This document shows, one piece after another, positions 43,748 to 52,356 of a DNA stretch of 64,000 nucleotides (its first letter is position 1; each line of letters begins with the position of its first letter). Made by a program: the position numbers and the translations under genes. This DNA comes from CAUSKK01 sp963532425 (GTDB taxonomy: Bacteria; Pseudomonadota; Gammaproteobacteria; Cardiobacteriales; Cardiobacteriaceae), in NCBI GenBank assembly GCA_963532425.1, contig CAUSKK010000010.1, positions 18,310 to 82,309 on the forward strand, in the 5' to 3' direction. Under the pieces are notes generated by a model, which saw nothing but the letters and a program-made list of their open reading frames with translations, did no database searches and had not been told where the DNA came from.

Positions 43748-44424
43748 TAGCCCTGCACGAACGGCCGAAGCTGCAAATGCCCGGCGGCCACAATAAATTG
43801 CTGCTCCATTCCTGCTGTGCACCCTGCTCCGGCGAGGTCATGGAGGCGCTGCTGGCCTCGGCCATCGACTACACCATCTATTTCTATAACCCCAATATCC
43901 ACCCGCGCAAGGAATACCTCATTCGCAAGGAGGAGAACATTCGCTTCGCCGAGAAGCACGGCATTCCCTTCATCGACTGCGACTATGACACGGAAAATTG
44001 GTTCGAGCGCGCCAAGGGCATGGAGTGGGAGCCGGAGCGCGGCAAACGGTGCACCATGTGCTTCGACATGCGTTTCGAGAAAACCGCCCAGTACGCCCAC
44101 GAAAACGGCTTTCCGGTGTTCACCAGCTCTTTGGGCATTTCGCGCTGGAAAAACATGAACCAAATCAACGACTGCGGCGAGCGGGCGGCGGCCAAATACC
44201 CGGGCCTCATCTACTGGACGTTCAACTGGCGCAAGGGCGGCGGCAGTGCCCGCATGATTGAAATCAGCAAGCGCGAGCGCTTCTACATGCAGGAGTATTG
44301 CGGCTGCGTCTATTCCCTGCGCGATACCAACGCCTGGCGCCTGTCCAAGGGCCGGGAAAAAATCAAAATCGGCACCATGTTCTATGGCGAAGACACCACC
44401 ACCGAGGGGGGTGGGTTCCGTTAG
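43744..44424 (+). CDS. queH: Epoxyqueuosine reductase QueH
   Basis: 226 residues. QueH performs the last step of queuosine synthesis and is an alternative to QueG. Cys motifs of the iron-sulfur and metal site are evident: LLHSCCAPCSG, KRCTMCFDMR and QEYCGCVYSLRD. FYNPNIHPRKEY and TSSLGISRWKN are family signatures. The last codons GGGFR-stop resemble the tandem units that follow, so the 3' end may have been duplicated repeatedly. Confidence 0.95.
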   Translation: MIALHERPKLQMPGGHNKLLLHSCCAPCSGEVMEALLASAIDYTIYFYNPNIHPRKEYLIRKEENIRFAEKHGIPFIDCDYDTENWFERAKGMEWEPERGKRCTMCFDMRFEKTAQYAHENGFPVFTSSLGISRWKNMNQINDCGERAAAKYPGLIYWTFNWRKGGGSARMIEISKRERFYMQEYCGCVYSLRDTNAWRLSKGREKIKIGTMFYGEDTTTEGGGFR

Positions 44425-44435
44425 CTAGCGCAACA

Positions 44436-44530
44436 GGTGGCTTCGCCGCTCGCTAAGCCTTCGGCTTACCGGTAGCTTCGCCGTTCGCCAGCGCGGGTGG
44501 CTCCGCCGTTCGTTAGTCCTTCGGCCTAGT
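44436..44530 (+). repeat. Three tandem degenerate units after queH
   Basis: Units at 44436-44470, 44471-44495 and 44496-44530 share GGTGGCTTCGCCGYTCGYTARG. The two 35-bp units end in a small hairpin (TAAGCC TTC GGCTTA; TAG(T)CC TTC GGCCTA). Read in the queH frame style they give GGFAAR-stop, GSFAVR and GGSAVR-stop, echoing the gene end GGGFR-stop at 44410-44424. Confidence 0.7.
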
Positions 44531-44559
44531 GGTGGCGGTGCCGCCCTTGATTTCGCCAG

Positions 44560-44588
44560 AAGCGCTTCCTCCGGGGAGCGCTTTTTTT
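44560..44588 (+). terminator. Palindrome-based terminator in module epsilon
   Basis: AAGCGCTTCC pairs with GGGGAGCGCTT and is followed by seven T residues. Likely terminator of the fabAB-queH transcript. Confidence 0.72.
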
Positions 44589-44829
44589 ATGACCGCTTGA
44601 TAGGCTCCGCCGGAAGATTCTCCGGAACGAAGCGCTTCCTTCTCGATGGCTAGACCGAAGCGCTTCGCTCTGGAAACTTGCAAAAATCCGAAGCGCTCCC
44701 CCTTTATCCGAACGGCCCGCCCGAAGCGCTTCCCTCGGCACTGCCCCGATTGGGAAGCGCTTCTTCCCTGACGTGCTCTAGGCCGAAGCACTTCGTTCTC
44801 AAATAGCTTTGAAATCGGCGGAGTGAAAA

Positions 44830-45005
44830 ATCTATCTCCTGAAACCGAAGCGCTTCGCTCTGGAAACCTGCAAAATCCGAAGCGCTCTCCCCTTCAGCTG
44901 AACAGCCCGCCCGAAGCGCTTCGTTGGAAGCCCCAGGGCGGGCCCAGCTTCTCAACGCAAAGCGCTGGGCTGGAAAAAATCCGGGCTTCCAGACCGAAGC
45001 GCTTC
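44830..45005 (+). repeat. Array module gamma, copy 1
   Basis: About 175 bp whose reverse complement is at 62110-62285. A further inverted copy of most of it is at about 61271-61430. Shared words include GGAAGCCCCAGGGCGGGCC, TTCTCAACGCAAAGCGCTGG and CTCTGGAAACCTGCAAAATC. Confidence 0.85.
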
Positions 45006-45847
45006 CAGCCCGCCGCTCCGTTTGATTTGATTACCGAAGCGGCTTCGCTAGGCGTTCCAGACCGAAGCGCTTCAACCGGCATCCACCAACACCCCGGCCC
45101 GATTTTTCAGCCCAAAGGGGAGCGCTTCGTTTGAAGCAATAGCGGGAAATAACCAAAGCCTGTTCCAAAGTTGAAGCGCTTCACCCCTAAAGTTCAGCGG
45201 CTGGCGTGCAAAGATTGAGGCCAAACGAAGCGCTTCGGCCAGTGCCGAAAGAATCCTAGGCCCTGGCAAGTGAAGCGCTTTCTGCTGGCCCACTGGAACC
45301 CAGCGCTTCCTTTCTAGAAGCGCTTCGGCCTTTTGCTTTTTTTAGAAACGAAGCGCTTCGGCCTGAACCCACAAATACCCTAGCCAGGTCTTCCCACTAA
45401 AAGGGGAAGCGCTTCGCTCTGGAATAGCTTTGAGGACGGGCCGGGGTGAAAACCTGTTTGCTGGAAGCGAAGCGCTTCGCCTCGATAGCCGTTGTTCGAT
45501 GGGGAAGGGGAGCGCTTCGCTCTGGCGAGGCGTTGTTTTATCTACTGCTCAAAGCTTTGGGCCAAACGAAGCGCTTCGCCTCGGAAACGCCCCAGATTAG
45601 GAAGCGCTTCCTGCTGGCCCGTTGGAACGAAGCGCTCCCCTCGGGTCGGGAAATCCCAAAGCCCCGTTGCCAACGCCCAGAGCCTGGGCCGGGCGAAGCG
45701 CTTCACCCTCAATCCCCCATTGCCGGCGATTCAGAAACCAAGGCGGCCGAAGCGCCGGGCTAAAGGAAGCGCTTCCGGGGTCGCTAGATGGGGCGGAACG
45801 AAGCGCTCCCCTCTGGAAAAAATCCCGGCGGGCCCCAGTTCGTTGCC

Positions 45848-46291
45848 ATGAAATTTGACTGTGAAGACGGCATCGCCAGCGCCAGCGTTTACCTGGCCGG
45901 CCTCGGGCGGCGGCTGCCCCTCTGGGTCTATCTGGAACGGCCGCCGGCCCCGGGGCGGGCCCTACTGTCGCCCAACCAGCGCCGGGCGCTGCGCCGGCTG
46001 CAAAGTCTGCCCCAACTGGCCGCCACCCTGAGTGCAGCCCTGGGCCCGCTGCAGGCCGATTTATTCGCCCGGGGCCGCATTCGCCGGCGCCGGCCCGGCC
46101 GGCTGATTTTGGACGCGCTGGCCCTGCCGAGCCAACGGCAGTGCCGAACGCCCTGCGGCTATCTGCTCGGCCGCTGCTCCTGGCCGCTGGCGACGGCCCC
46201 GGCCCTGATGGTGGAAGTGGAATTCTTTTTTGCCAACGGCCAGCTCCGCCGGGCCGGCGAACTCAGCGGCGCCTATCTCTTCCCCCACTAG
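45848..46291 (+). CDS. Small uncharacterised protein
   Basis: 147 residues from the ATG directly after array C. No signal peptide or membrane segment; basic centre (ARGRIRRRRPGRL) and a hydrophobic C-terminal third (MVEVEFFFANGQLRRAGELS). I recognise no family. Codon usage and GC match neighbours, and the frame is free of palindromes, which supports a real gene rather than array read-through. An upstream in-frame ATG lies inside the array and is less likely. It converges on the peptide transporter gene. Confidence 0.5.
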   Translation: MKFDCEDGIASASVYLAGLGRRLPLWVYLERPPAPGRALLSPNQRRALRRLQSLPQLAATLSAALGPLQADLFARGRIRRRRPGRLILDALALPSQRQCRTPCGYLLGRCSWPLATAPALMVEVEFFFANGQLRRAGELSGAYLFPH

Positions 46292-46295
46292 ATAC

Positions 46296-46321
46296 AAAAA
46301 AGGCGACCCGAAGGCCGCCTT
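46296..46321 (-). terminator. Terminator of the peptide transporter gene
   Basis: On the minus strand AAGGCGGCC, loop TTCG, GGTCGCCTT, then a T run; 15 bp after the stop codon. Confidence 0.85.
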
Positions 46322-46335
46322 CCCGAAGTGCTGCG

Positions 46336-47808
46336 CTATTCGATGCCCCGGAGGAGCTTGTTCAGCGTCGGTACCAGCAACAGCAGGCCCAGACCCACGG
46401 CCAGGCTGATGCCACCGGTCAGGGAGAAGTAGGAGACAAAGTTGTAGTTCTTCTCATCGAACACCAGCGAGAAGTACTTGCCGCCCAGGGCAAAGCCTAG
46501 GGCAATGCTGAGGAAGTTCAGCGCCACCATCTGGGTTTTGAAATGGCGCGGGGCAATGCGCGTGGCAAAGGACAGGGAAATGGGCGAAATGAGCAGTTCG
46601 CCGAGGGTGTTGCAGAGAATCACCACGGTGAACATCATCAGCGGCATCAGACTGCCATCGTGGATAAACGGCAGGAAGATGAAGTAGCTCATGCTCAGCA
46701 CGATGAGCGAACAGGCGTATTTGGTCGGGGTTTTGGGCTGGCGCTTGCCCAGCTTCGTCCAGATGGTCGCAGTAATGCCAGAGAAGATAATTACCCAGAA
46801 GCTCTGGGCCGCATCCTTCCAGCTCACGGGAATTTCAAAGATGAACCAGCCGAAGACGTCGATTTTCCGTTTCTCCGCCATGATTTCTTCAAAGTAGATG
46901 GTGATACCCATGTAAATCTGGTACCACATGGCCCAGAACAGGCAGGTGGCGGTGAACAGTGGGATATAGGCGAGGATGTAGCGCTGGTGGTCGCGGTCGA
47001 CGCGCGGGTCGTTCAGCAGCCAGCCGAAGTAGCTGATGATGCAGATGATGATGACGATAAGCAGGATGTCCACCAGGTTATCCAGACGCAGATGGTTGGT
47101 GTGGATAGAGGCCCAGAGCCCGCCGCCGGCCACCAGCACCAGAATGATGGCGGTGATGATGCTTTCCTGGGACAGCGGATGAGGGGGCAGCACCTTCGGC
47201 AGACTTTTCCGCCCCATGCTGTAGATGTAGAGGCCCAGGGCCATGCCGACGGCGGCTAGACCGAAGCCAAAGTGGAAGCCAACATAGCGTTGCATCAGGC
47301 CGGTGAGCAGCGGACCGAAGAAGCCGCCCAGGTTGATGGCGATGTAGAAGATGGCAAATCCGGCGTCGCGCAGGTCCTTATACTCGTCCTTCTCATAGAG
47401 GGTGCCCACCATGGCACTGGCCGAGGATTTGACCCCGCCGCTGCCGAAGGCAATCAGCATCATGCCCGTAATCAGGCCGCCGAGGCCGGGCAGCAGGGCC
47501 AGGGCCAAATGGCCGCACATGACCATGATGCCGGAATAGAAGAGGGTGCGTTCGGCGCCGAGGACGCGGTCGGAGAGCCAACCGCCGAGAATGGTGAACA
47601 GGTAGATGCTGCTGCTATAGGCCGTGAGAATAAGGCTGGCCAGCTTCTTGTCCATGGCCAGACCGCCCTTGCTGGTCTCAAAATAGAGATAAATCAGCAG
47701 GATGCCCTGCAGGCCGTAGAAGGAGAAGCGCTCCCACAATTCAATGTGAAAGAGGGTGGCGAGCTGGCGCGGGTGGCCAAAGAACGATTTTTCCGAAGGA
47801 TTTGCCAT
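46336..47808 (-). CDS. Proton-dependent oligopeptide transporter (POT family)
   Basis: 490 residues with about 14 hydrophobic segments, imports di- and tripeptides with protons. The POT signature ExxERFxYYG appears as ELWERFSFYGLQGIL in helix 1. GGWLSDRVLGAERT and FAIFYIAINLGGFFGPLL (the PTR2 motif) are present. The start MANPSEKSF is chosen over an upstream ATG because it has GGGAGT and fits Dtp proteins. Divergent from the gene at 47954. Confidence 0.93.
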   Translation of the reverse strand: MANPSEKSFFGHPRQLATLFHIELWERFSFYGLQGILLIYLYFETSKGGLAMDKKLASLILTAYSSSIYLFTILGGWLSDRVLGAERTLFYSGIMVMCGHLALALLPGLGGLITGMMLIAFGSGGVKSSASAMVGTLYEKDEYKDLRDAGFAIFYIAINLGGFFGPLLTGLMQRYVGFHFGFGLAAVGMALGLYIYSMGRKSLPKVLPPHPLSQESIITAIILVLVAGGGLWASIHTNHLRLDNLVDILLIVIIICIISYFGWLLNDPRVDRDHQRYILAYIPLFTATCLFWAMWYQIYMGITIYFEEIMAEKRKIDVFGWFIFEIPVSWKDAAQSFWVIIFSGITATIWTKLGKRQPKTPTKYACSLIVLSMSYFIFLPFIHDGSLMPLMMFTVVILCNTLGELLISPISLSFATRIAPRHFKTQMVALNFLSIALGFALGGKYFSLVFDEKNYNFVSYFSLTGGISLAVGLGLLLLVPTLNKLLRGIE

Positions 47809-47953
47809 GGGGACTCCCGTTGTCAATAAGATGAGGTGGTGCGGGCCCAACAGCGGGGCCGGCTTCGCTAAAAATAGCAGAATTAACGAAACGTAATCTA
47901 GACCCCAACCCTATTTTTTTCCGGGCCCCCGACGGCCCCTTTCAGGAGGATTT

Positions 47954-48325
47954 ATGAACGATGACACCCCACCCCCCACCGGCCGCTGGGCCGCCCTGGC
48001 CCAGGGGCTGATTTTTTTGCTGCCCAGTCTGGCTCTACTGCTGGCGCCGCTGCTCTGGCTCGATGAAAATCAGCGCAACGCCTACACCTGGCTGCCGCTG
48101 TTTGGCGTACCCGTGCTGCTTGTGAACTGGCTCAGCTATCCCCGGCTGCTGCACTACTACGAGCGGCTCCGGCCGGCGGCCTTCAAGCGGGCGCTGGCAG
48201 CCCGGCACCCCGGGGCCCGGGGGCTGGATTGGCTGCTGCGGCCGCTGCTGTTTCTGCTGGCCATCTGGCTCTGGCCGCTGCTGGCCCTGCTGGCCGGGCT
48301 ATTCCGCCGGGAGGGACAGCCATGA
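47954..48325 (+). CDS. Small membrane protein, one copy of a repeated unit
   Basis: 123 residues, three or four hydrophobic segments, AGGAGG before the ATG. The core AALAQGLIFLLPSLALLLAP ... YPRLLHYYERLRPAAFKRAL is the same unit that occurs three times in the next protein (CYPxALxDYExxRSxxF). No known family was recognised. It is coupled to the next gene by ATGA, so the two products probably function together in the inner membrane. Confidence 0.6.
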   Translation: MNDDTPPPTGRWAALAQGLIFLLPSLALLLAPLLWLDENQRNAYTWLPLFGVPVLLVNWLSYPRLLHYYERLRPAAFKRALAARHPGARGLDWLLRPLLFLLAIWLWPLLALLAGLFRREGQP

Positions 48326-49530
48326 GCCTGGACGAGGACGACGACGACACTCTGCCGCCGGAGGGGGCTCTCTGGCTGGGTTTGCTGTGGCTGCTGCCGC
48401 TGGGGTTTCTGGCGCTCCGGGCGGCGGCCTGGATTTTCCAAAAGGGCGAGGGGGATCTTCTCCTTCTGCCTCTGCTGTTGCTGCCGCTGCTGCCGGCCCT
48501 GTGGCTGGCCTATCCCGATGCGCTGCTCTGCTACGAGCGCCATCGCCCGGCCTGGCTGGCAGGGGGCCTGGCCCGGGGCAATCCCGATAGTCAGTTTTAC
48601 GATGGACTGCTGAAGCTGGTCATTTTCCCCTTCGGTTTGCTGCTGGTCGGCAGCGGGGTACGGCCCCGGCCGCTGAACGCGCCGCCGCCGCCCTTTCCGC
48701 TCACCCACCCGGGGGCGGGGTTGATACAGGGGCTCATGCTGCTGCTGTCCCAGGCCCTGCTGGTGCTGGGCTTTGTGGCCTGGCAGGAGAACAGCCACAC
48801 CATTCACCATGACCACGGCCTCATGCTTCTTATTCTTCTGATAATTCACTGTGCCATCGCCCTGCTGAACAGCCTCTGCTATCCCCGGGCCCTGCAGGAC
48901 TACGAGGCCCAGCGCAGTGAGACCTTCCGCGCGCTACTGGCCGAGGGCGACCGGGCGGCGGTGCTGACGGACTACCGCCGGCGCCTGCTGCTGTGGCATC
49001 TGGCCCTGTGGCTCCAGTTCCAGCGCCAGCCGGGCACAACCCTGCTGGGCCTGGTACTGCTGGTGCCGTTCTGTTTCACCCCCCTGGGCCCGCTGCTGCT
49101 CCTGCTGCTGGTGGCCATGGACCTGGGGCGGCCGGCGGTGAGTGCCGACGAAGCGCTTCCCCCGCTGCCGCCCACCGACCGCCGGGTGGCCTGGGTGCAG
49201 GGGCTGATTTTTCTACTGCCCAGCCTGCTGCTGCCGCCGGTGCTGCTGTGGATTAAAGCCCACGTCAATGATTACGGCCGGCTGATTTTCGTTGATTCGG
49301 CCCCGGTGCTGCTGGGCACCTGCTGGCTGCTGGCCCTGCTGAGCTGGGCCTGCTATCCCGCCGCCCTCAACGACTACGAGGCGCAACGGTCGCCGGCCTT
49401 TGAACTGACTTTGCGCCAGGGCGAGGTGGGGAACCAGCTGCTGGATTATCTGCTGCGGCTGCTGCTCTGGTTTCTGGGCCCGGTGCTGGTGCCGCTGCTG
49501 GCCTGGGAACGGCGGAGACGGCGGCCATGA
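48322..49530 (+). CDS. Membrane protein made of three repeated units
   Basis: 402 residues. Three units of about 110-125 residues, each beginning with a hydrophobic pair and containing a YP-x2-L-x-DYE-like motif. Unit a (about 15-125) has AYPDALLCYERHRPAW. Unit b (about 130-270) has CYPRALQDYEAQRSETF. Unit c (about 285-402) has CYPAALNDYEAQRSPAF and QGLIFLLPSLLLPPVLLW. With the preceding 123-residue gene this makes four related units in a row, suggesting serial duplication and fusion. A palindrome copy (DEALPPLP) lies between units b and c. Function unknown. Confidence 0.6.
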   Translation: MSLDEDDDDTLPPEGALWLGLLWLLPLGFLALRAAAWIFQKGEGDLLLLPLLLLPLLPALWLAYPDALLCYERHRPAWLAGGLARGNPDSQFYDGLLKLVIFPFGLLLVGSGVRPRPLNAPPPPFPLTHPGAGLIQGLMLLLSQALLVLGFVAWQENSHTIHHDHGLMLLILLIIHCAIALLNSLCYPRALQDYEAQRSETFRALLAEGDRAAVLTDYRRRLLLWHLALWLQFQRQPGTTLLGLVLLVPFCFTPLGPLLLLLLVAMDLGRPAVSADEALPPLPPTDRRVAWVQGLIFLLPSLLLPPVLLWIKAHVNDYGRLIFVDSAPVLLGTCWLLALLSWACYPAALNDYEAQRSPAFELTLRQGEVGNQLLDYLLRLLLWFLGPVLVPLLAWERRRRRP

Positions 49531-49631
49531 GCGGAGGCTACTATCTGCGCCAGCTCTTCTTCGGCCTGCTCATTGCCCTGGCCCTGCTGTTCGGGCTGGG
49601 GCGCTGGCTGGTTGGCCTGTTTTTCCGTTAA
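49527..49631 (+). CDS. Tiny single-pass membrane protein (34 residues)
   Basis: Starts in an ATGA overlap with the preceding gene and encodes a single hydrophobic helix (LFFGLLIALALLFGLG) ending FFR-stop, 16 bp before the NIF3 gene. The overlap and hydrophobicity argue for a real small gene; no homologue is known to me. Confidence 0.5.
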   Translation: MSGGYYLRQLFFGLLIALALLFGLGRWLVGLFFR

Positions 49632-49647
49632 TTGCCAAGGAGTTACC

Positions 49648-50394
49648 ATGATTAAAACCACGGAAATCATTCAACATCTGGACAGTCTGCTGAAGCCCCA
49701 GCGCTTCCGCGACTATGCCCCCAACGGCCTGCAGGTGGAGGGGGCGCCGACGGTGCGCCGGCTGGTTACGGCCGTCAGTGCCTCCCAGGCCGCCATCGAC
49801 TTTGCCATCGCCGAGGGGGCCCAGGCCCTGCTGGTGCACCACGGCTACTTCTGGAAGGGGGAAGCGCTTCCCCTGACCGGCCTCAAACGGCAGCGGCTGG
49901 CGGCGCTGCTGGCCCACGACATCAATCTGATTGCCTACCATCTACCCCTGGACCAGCACGAGCGCTTCGGCAATAACGCCCTCTTCGCCGAGCATTTCGA
50001 TTGCCTCGACGTCTGGCAGTCCGAGGTGGAAGCGCTTATCTGGCACGCCGAGATTCAGCCCATCGGTGGCGCCGAGCTGGCCCAACGGCTGGGGGCCAGT
50101 CTCGGGCGGGAGGTGCTGGCCCTGGGGCCGGTGCCGGAGCAAGTTACGCGCATCAGCTGGTGCACCGGCGCCGCCCAGGACTACTTCCAACGGGCCATTG
50201 CCGAGGGGGCCCAGGTCTTCATCAGCGGCGAATATGCCGAGCGCAGCTACCACGAGGCCAACGAGCTCGGCGCCCTCTATTTGTCCTGTGGCCACCATGC
50301 CAGCGAGCGGGCCGGGGTCAGGGCGCTGGGCCAGTATCTGGGCGAAGAATTCGGCCTGGAAGTGGCTTTCTTCGATGAGCCAAACCCCCTCTAG
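49648..50394 (+). CDS. NIF3/YbgI-family protein
   Basis: 248 residues, the usual bacterial length. Family motifs are APNGLQVEG, LVHHGYFWKGE (metal-binding His pair), AYHLPLDQH and the C-terminal SGEYAERSYHEANELG and CGHHASERAGV. The family forms hexameric rings with a dinuclear metal site and is annotated as GTP cyclohydrolase 1 type 2-like, but its role is uncertain. AAGGAG lies before the ATG. A palindrome encodes EALP near residue 73. petA follows. Confidence 0.9.
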   Translation: MIKTTEIIQHLDSLLKPQRFRDYAPNGLQVEGAPTVRRLVTAVSASQAAIDFAIAEGAQALLVHHGYFWKGEALPLTGLKRQRLAALLAHDINLIAYHLPLDQHERFGNNALFAEHFDCLDVWQSEVEALIWHAEIQPIGGAELAQRLGASLGREVLALGPVPEQVTRISWCTGAAQDYFQRAIAEGAQVFISGEYAERSYHEANELGALYLSCGHHASERAGVRALGQYLGEEFGLEVAFFDEPNPL

Positions 50395-50396
50395 AT

Positions 50397-50405
50397 TGCT
50401 ATAAT
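50397..50405 (+). promoter_or_regulatory. Extended -10 promoter of petABC
   Basis: TGCTATAAT is an extended -10 element (TGnTATAAT) just after the NIF3 stop, about 35 bp before the petA ATG. There is no good -35, as is common with extended -10 promoters. Confidence 0.6.
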
Positions 50406-50439
50406 CCGGGCCATAAAATTACACCGTGAGAATTTCATT

Positions 50440-51075
50440 ATGAGCAATGACGCTATCCTTGTTCCGGCCTTTGACCCGCCCCCGCCGGAAAACCCCGCCC
50501 GCCGCAAAATGCTGCTGTGGGCCACCGGCGCCACCAGCGCCGTGGGAGCGGGTTTCTGGGCCGTTCCGTTTCTCAGCTCCTGGCTGCCCAGCGAGCGCGC
50601 CAAGGCCGTGGGCGCCCCGGTCAGCGTCGATTTGAGCAAACTCGAATTCGGCGCCCTGCAAACGGTGCTGTGGCAGGGCAAGGTGGTCTTTATCCTGCGC
50701 CGCTCCGAGGAAATGCTCGCCACCCTGGACAAGGTAAAGGGCGACCTGCGCGACCCGGATTCGGTGGAATCGCTCCAGCCGGACTACGCCAAGAACGCCG
50801 ACCGGGCCTCCAATCCGGAATATCTGGTCATGCTGGGCGTCTGCACCCACCTGGGCTGCGCGCCGGCGCTGGAGAGCGCCGAACACGGGCGGAGCGTACG
50901 CGGTGATAGCGACTGGCAGGGCGGCTTCTTCTGCCCCTGCCACGGCTCGAAATTTGACTATTCCGGACGGGTTTACAAGGGCGTGCCCGCGCCCACCAAC
51001 CTGACCATTCCCCCCTATCACTTCACCGCCGAAAAAGTGGTGCTGGTGGGGGCCGACCCCGCAACAGGAGCATAA
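50440..51075 (+). CDS. petA: Rieske iron-sulfur subunit of cytochrome bc1
   Basis: 211 residues. A twin-Arg-like, positively charged N-terminus (ENPARRKMLLW) precedes one membrane anchor. The 2Fe-2S ligands are in CTHLGCAP and CPCHGSKFDYSG. It transfers electrons from ubiquinol to cytochrome c1 on the periplasmic side. First gene of petABC; petB starts 2 bp after the stop. Confidence 0.96.
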   Translation: MSNDAILVPAFDPPPPENPARRKMLLWATGATSAVGAGFWAVPFLSSWLPSERAKAVGAPVSVDLSKLEFGALQTVLWQGKVVFILRRSEEMLATLDKVKGDLRDPDSVESLQPDYAKNADRASNPEYLVMLGVCTHLGCAPALESAEHGRSVRGDSDWQGGFFCPCHGSKFDYSGRVYKGVPAPTNLTIPPYHFTAEKVVLVGADPATGA

Positions 51076-51077
51076 CC

Positions 51078-52337
51078 ATGGCCGGCGTGCGTAATCCCTA
51101 CAAAACCACAGGCTTCCTCGGCTGGATTGATGACCGTTTCCCGCTGACCTCCCTCTGGCACATGCACATGGACCGCTACTATGCGGCCCGCAACTTCAAC
51201 TTCTGGTACTACTTCGGTTCCATCGCCCTGGTGGTGCTGGTGAACCAAATCCTAACCGGCGTCTGGCTGGCCATGTTCTACAAACCCAGCGCGGCGGAAG
51301 CCTTCGCCTCGGTGGAATACATCATGCGCGACGTGAATTTCGGTTATCTCATTCGCTACATGCACTCCACCGGCGCCTCGGCCTTCTTCATCGTGGTCTA
51401 TCTGCACATGTTCCGGGGTCTGCTCTACGGTTCCTACAAGCGGCCGCGCGAGCTGGTGTGGCTGTTTGGGGCGCTGATTTTCCTCTGCCTCATGGCCGAG
51501 GCCTTCATGGGCTATCTGCTGCCCTGGGGCCAAACCTCCTACTGGGGCGCCAACGTGATTATTTCCCTGTTCAGCGCCATTCCGGTGGTGGGTGATGCCA
51601 TCGTTACCTTTATCCAGGGCGACTTCTACATTTCCGATGCGACCCTGAACCGCTTCTTCTCCCTGCACGTCATTCTGATTCCGCTGGTGCTGGTCATGCT
51701 GGTGGCGGCGCACATCATCGCCCTGCACGAGGTCGGCTCTTTGAACCCGGACGGTATCGAAATCAAGGAACAGCTGGACGAACGCGGCATTCCCCTGGAC
51801 GGCATTCCCTTCCACCCCTACCTGACCATCAAGGATTTGGTCGGCTTCGGCGTGTTCTTCTTCTGCTTTGCCGGCGTGATTTTCTATCTGCCCGAGGCCG
51901 GCGGCTACTTCCTCGAACTGGCCAACTTCGAGCCGGCCAACCCGCAGGTTACGCCGCCGCACATTGCCCCGGTCTGGTACTTCGGCGCCTTCTATTCCAT
52001 TCTGCGCGCCATGACCTGGGACTGGTTCGGCGTGCCGGCCAAGCTCTGGGGCGTTATCTTCATGTTCGGCGCCGTGGCCATGATTTTTATCCTGCCCTGG
52101 CTCGACCGGTCGCCGGTGAAATCCATTCGCTACAAGGGCTGGCTGTTTAAATTGGCCCTGACGCTGTTCACCATCGCCTTTTTGAGCCTGACCAAGCTCG
52201 GCACCATGGCGCCCACCGCCACCGTAACCGTGCTGGCGCAAATCTTCACCTTTGTCTACTTTGGTTTCTTCCTGCTGATGCCGTTCTACAGCAAGTGGGA
52301 CAAAACCAAGCCGGTGCCCACCCGGATTACCGACTAA
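51078..52337 (+). CDS. petB: Cytochrome b subunit of cytochrome bc1
   Basis: 419 residues with eight or more membrane helices. Paired heme His lie in RYMHSTGASAFFIVVYLHMF and LHVILIPLVLVMLVAAHI. The Qo-site sequence is PPHIAPVWYFGAFYSILRAM (PEWY-like region is changed to PVWY). GYLLPWGQTSYWGANVI is typical. The family catalytic Glu of PEWY is Val here as judged by eye. Middle gene of petABC. Confidence 0.96.
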   Translation: MAGVRNPYKTTGFLGWIDDRFPLTSLWHMHMDRYYAARNFNFWYYFGSIALVVLVNQILTGVWLAMFYKPSAAEAFASVEYIMRDVNFGYLIRYMHSTGASAFFIVVYLHMFRGLLYGSYKRPRELVWLFGALIFLCLMAEAFMGYLLPWGQTSYWGANVIISLFSAIPVVGDAIVTFIQGDFYISDATLNRFFSLHVILIPLVLVMLVAAHIIALHEVGSLNPDGIEIKEQLDERGIPLDGIPFHPYLTIKDLVGFGVFFFCFAGVIFYLPEAGGYFLELANFEPANPQVTPPHIAPVWYFGAFYSILRAMTWDWFGVPAKLWGVIFMFGAVAMIFILPWLDRSPVKSIRYKGWLFKLALTLFTIAFLSLTKLGTMAPTATVTVLAQIFTFVYFGFFLLMPFYSKWDKTKPVPTRITD

Positions 52338-52356
52338 GCAATCATCAGAGGCAATT

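Larger units (their letters stand above)
44559..45820. repeat. GAAGCGCTTC palindrome array C (about 1.3 kb)
   Basis: Gene-free region between queH and the gene at 45848, both on the plus strand. By eye it has about 19 exact palindromes and about 12 near copies. Includes module gamma (44830-45005) and module epsilon (44559-44637), both found inverted in array E. Open frames across it only translate the repeat. Nothing else was recognised. Confidence 0.92.

Noticed and set aside
44436..44530. An insertion-sequence end in the GGTGGCTTCGCCG repeats
   Set aside because: No transposase frame, no target duplication; better read as small hairpins or decayed gene-end copies.
44559..45820. Arrays as operator sites of a LacI-type regulator (cre-like TGAAAGCGCTTTCA)
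   Set aside because: The central symmetry is similar, but density, location at convergent gene ends and presence in coding sequence do not fit an operator.
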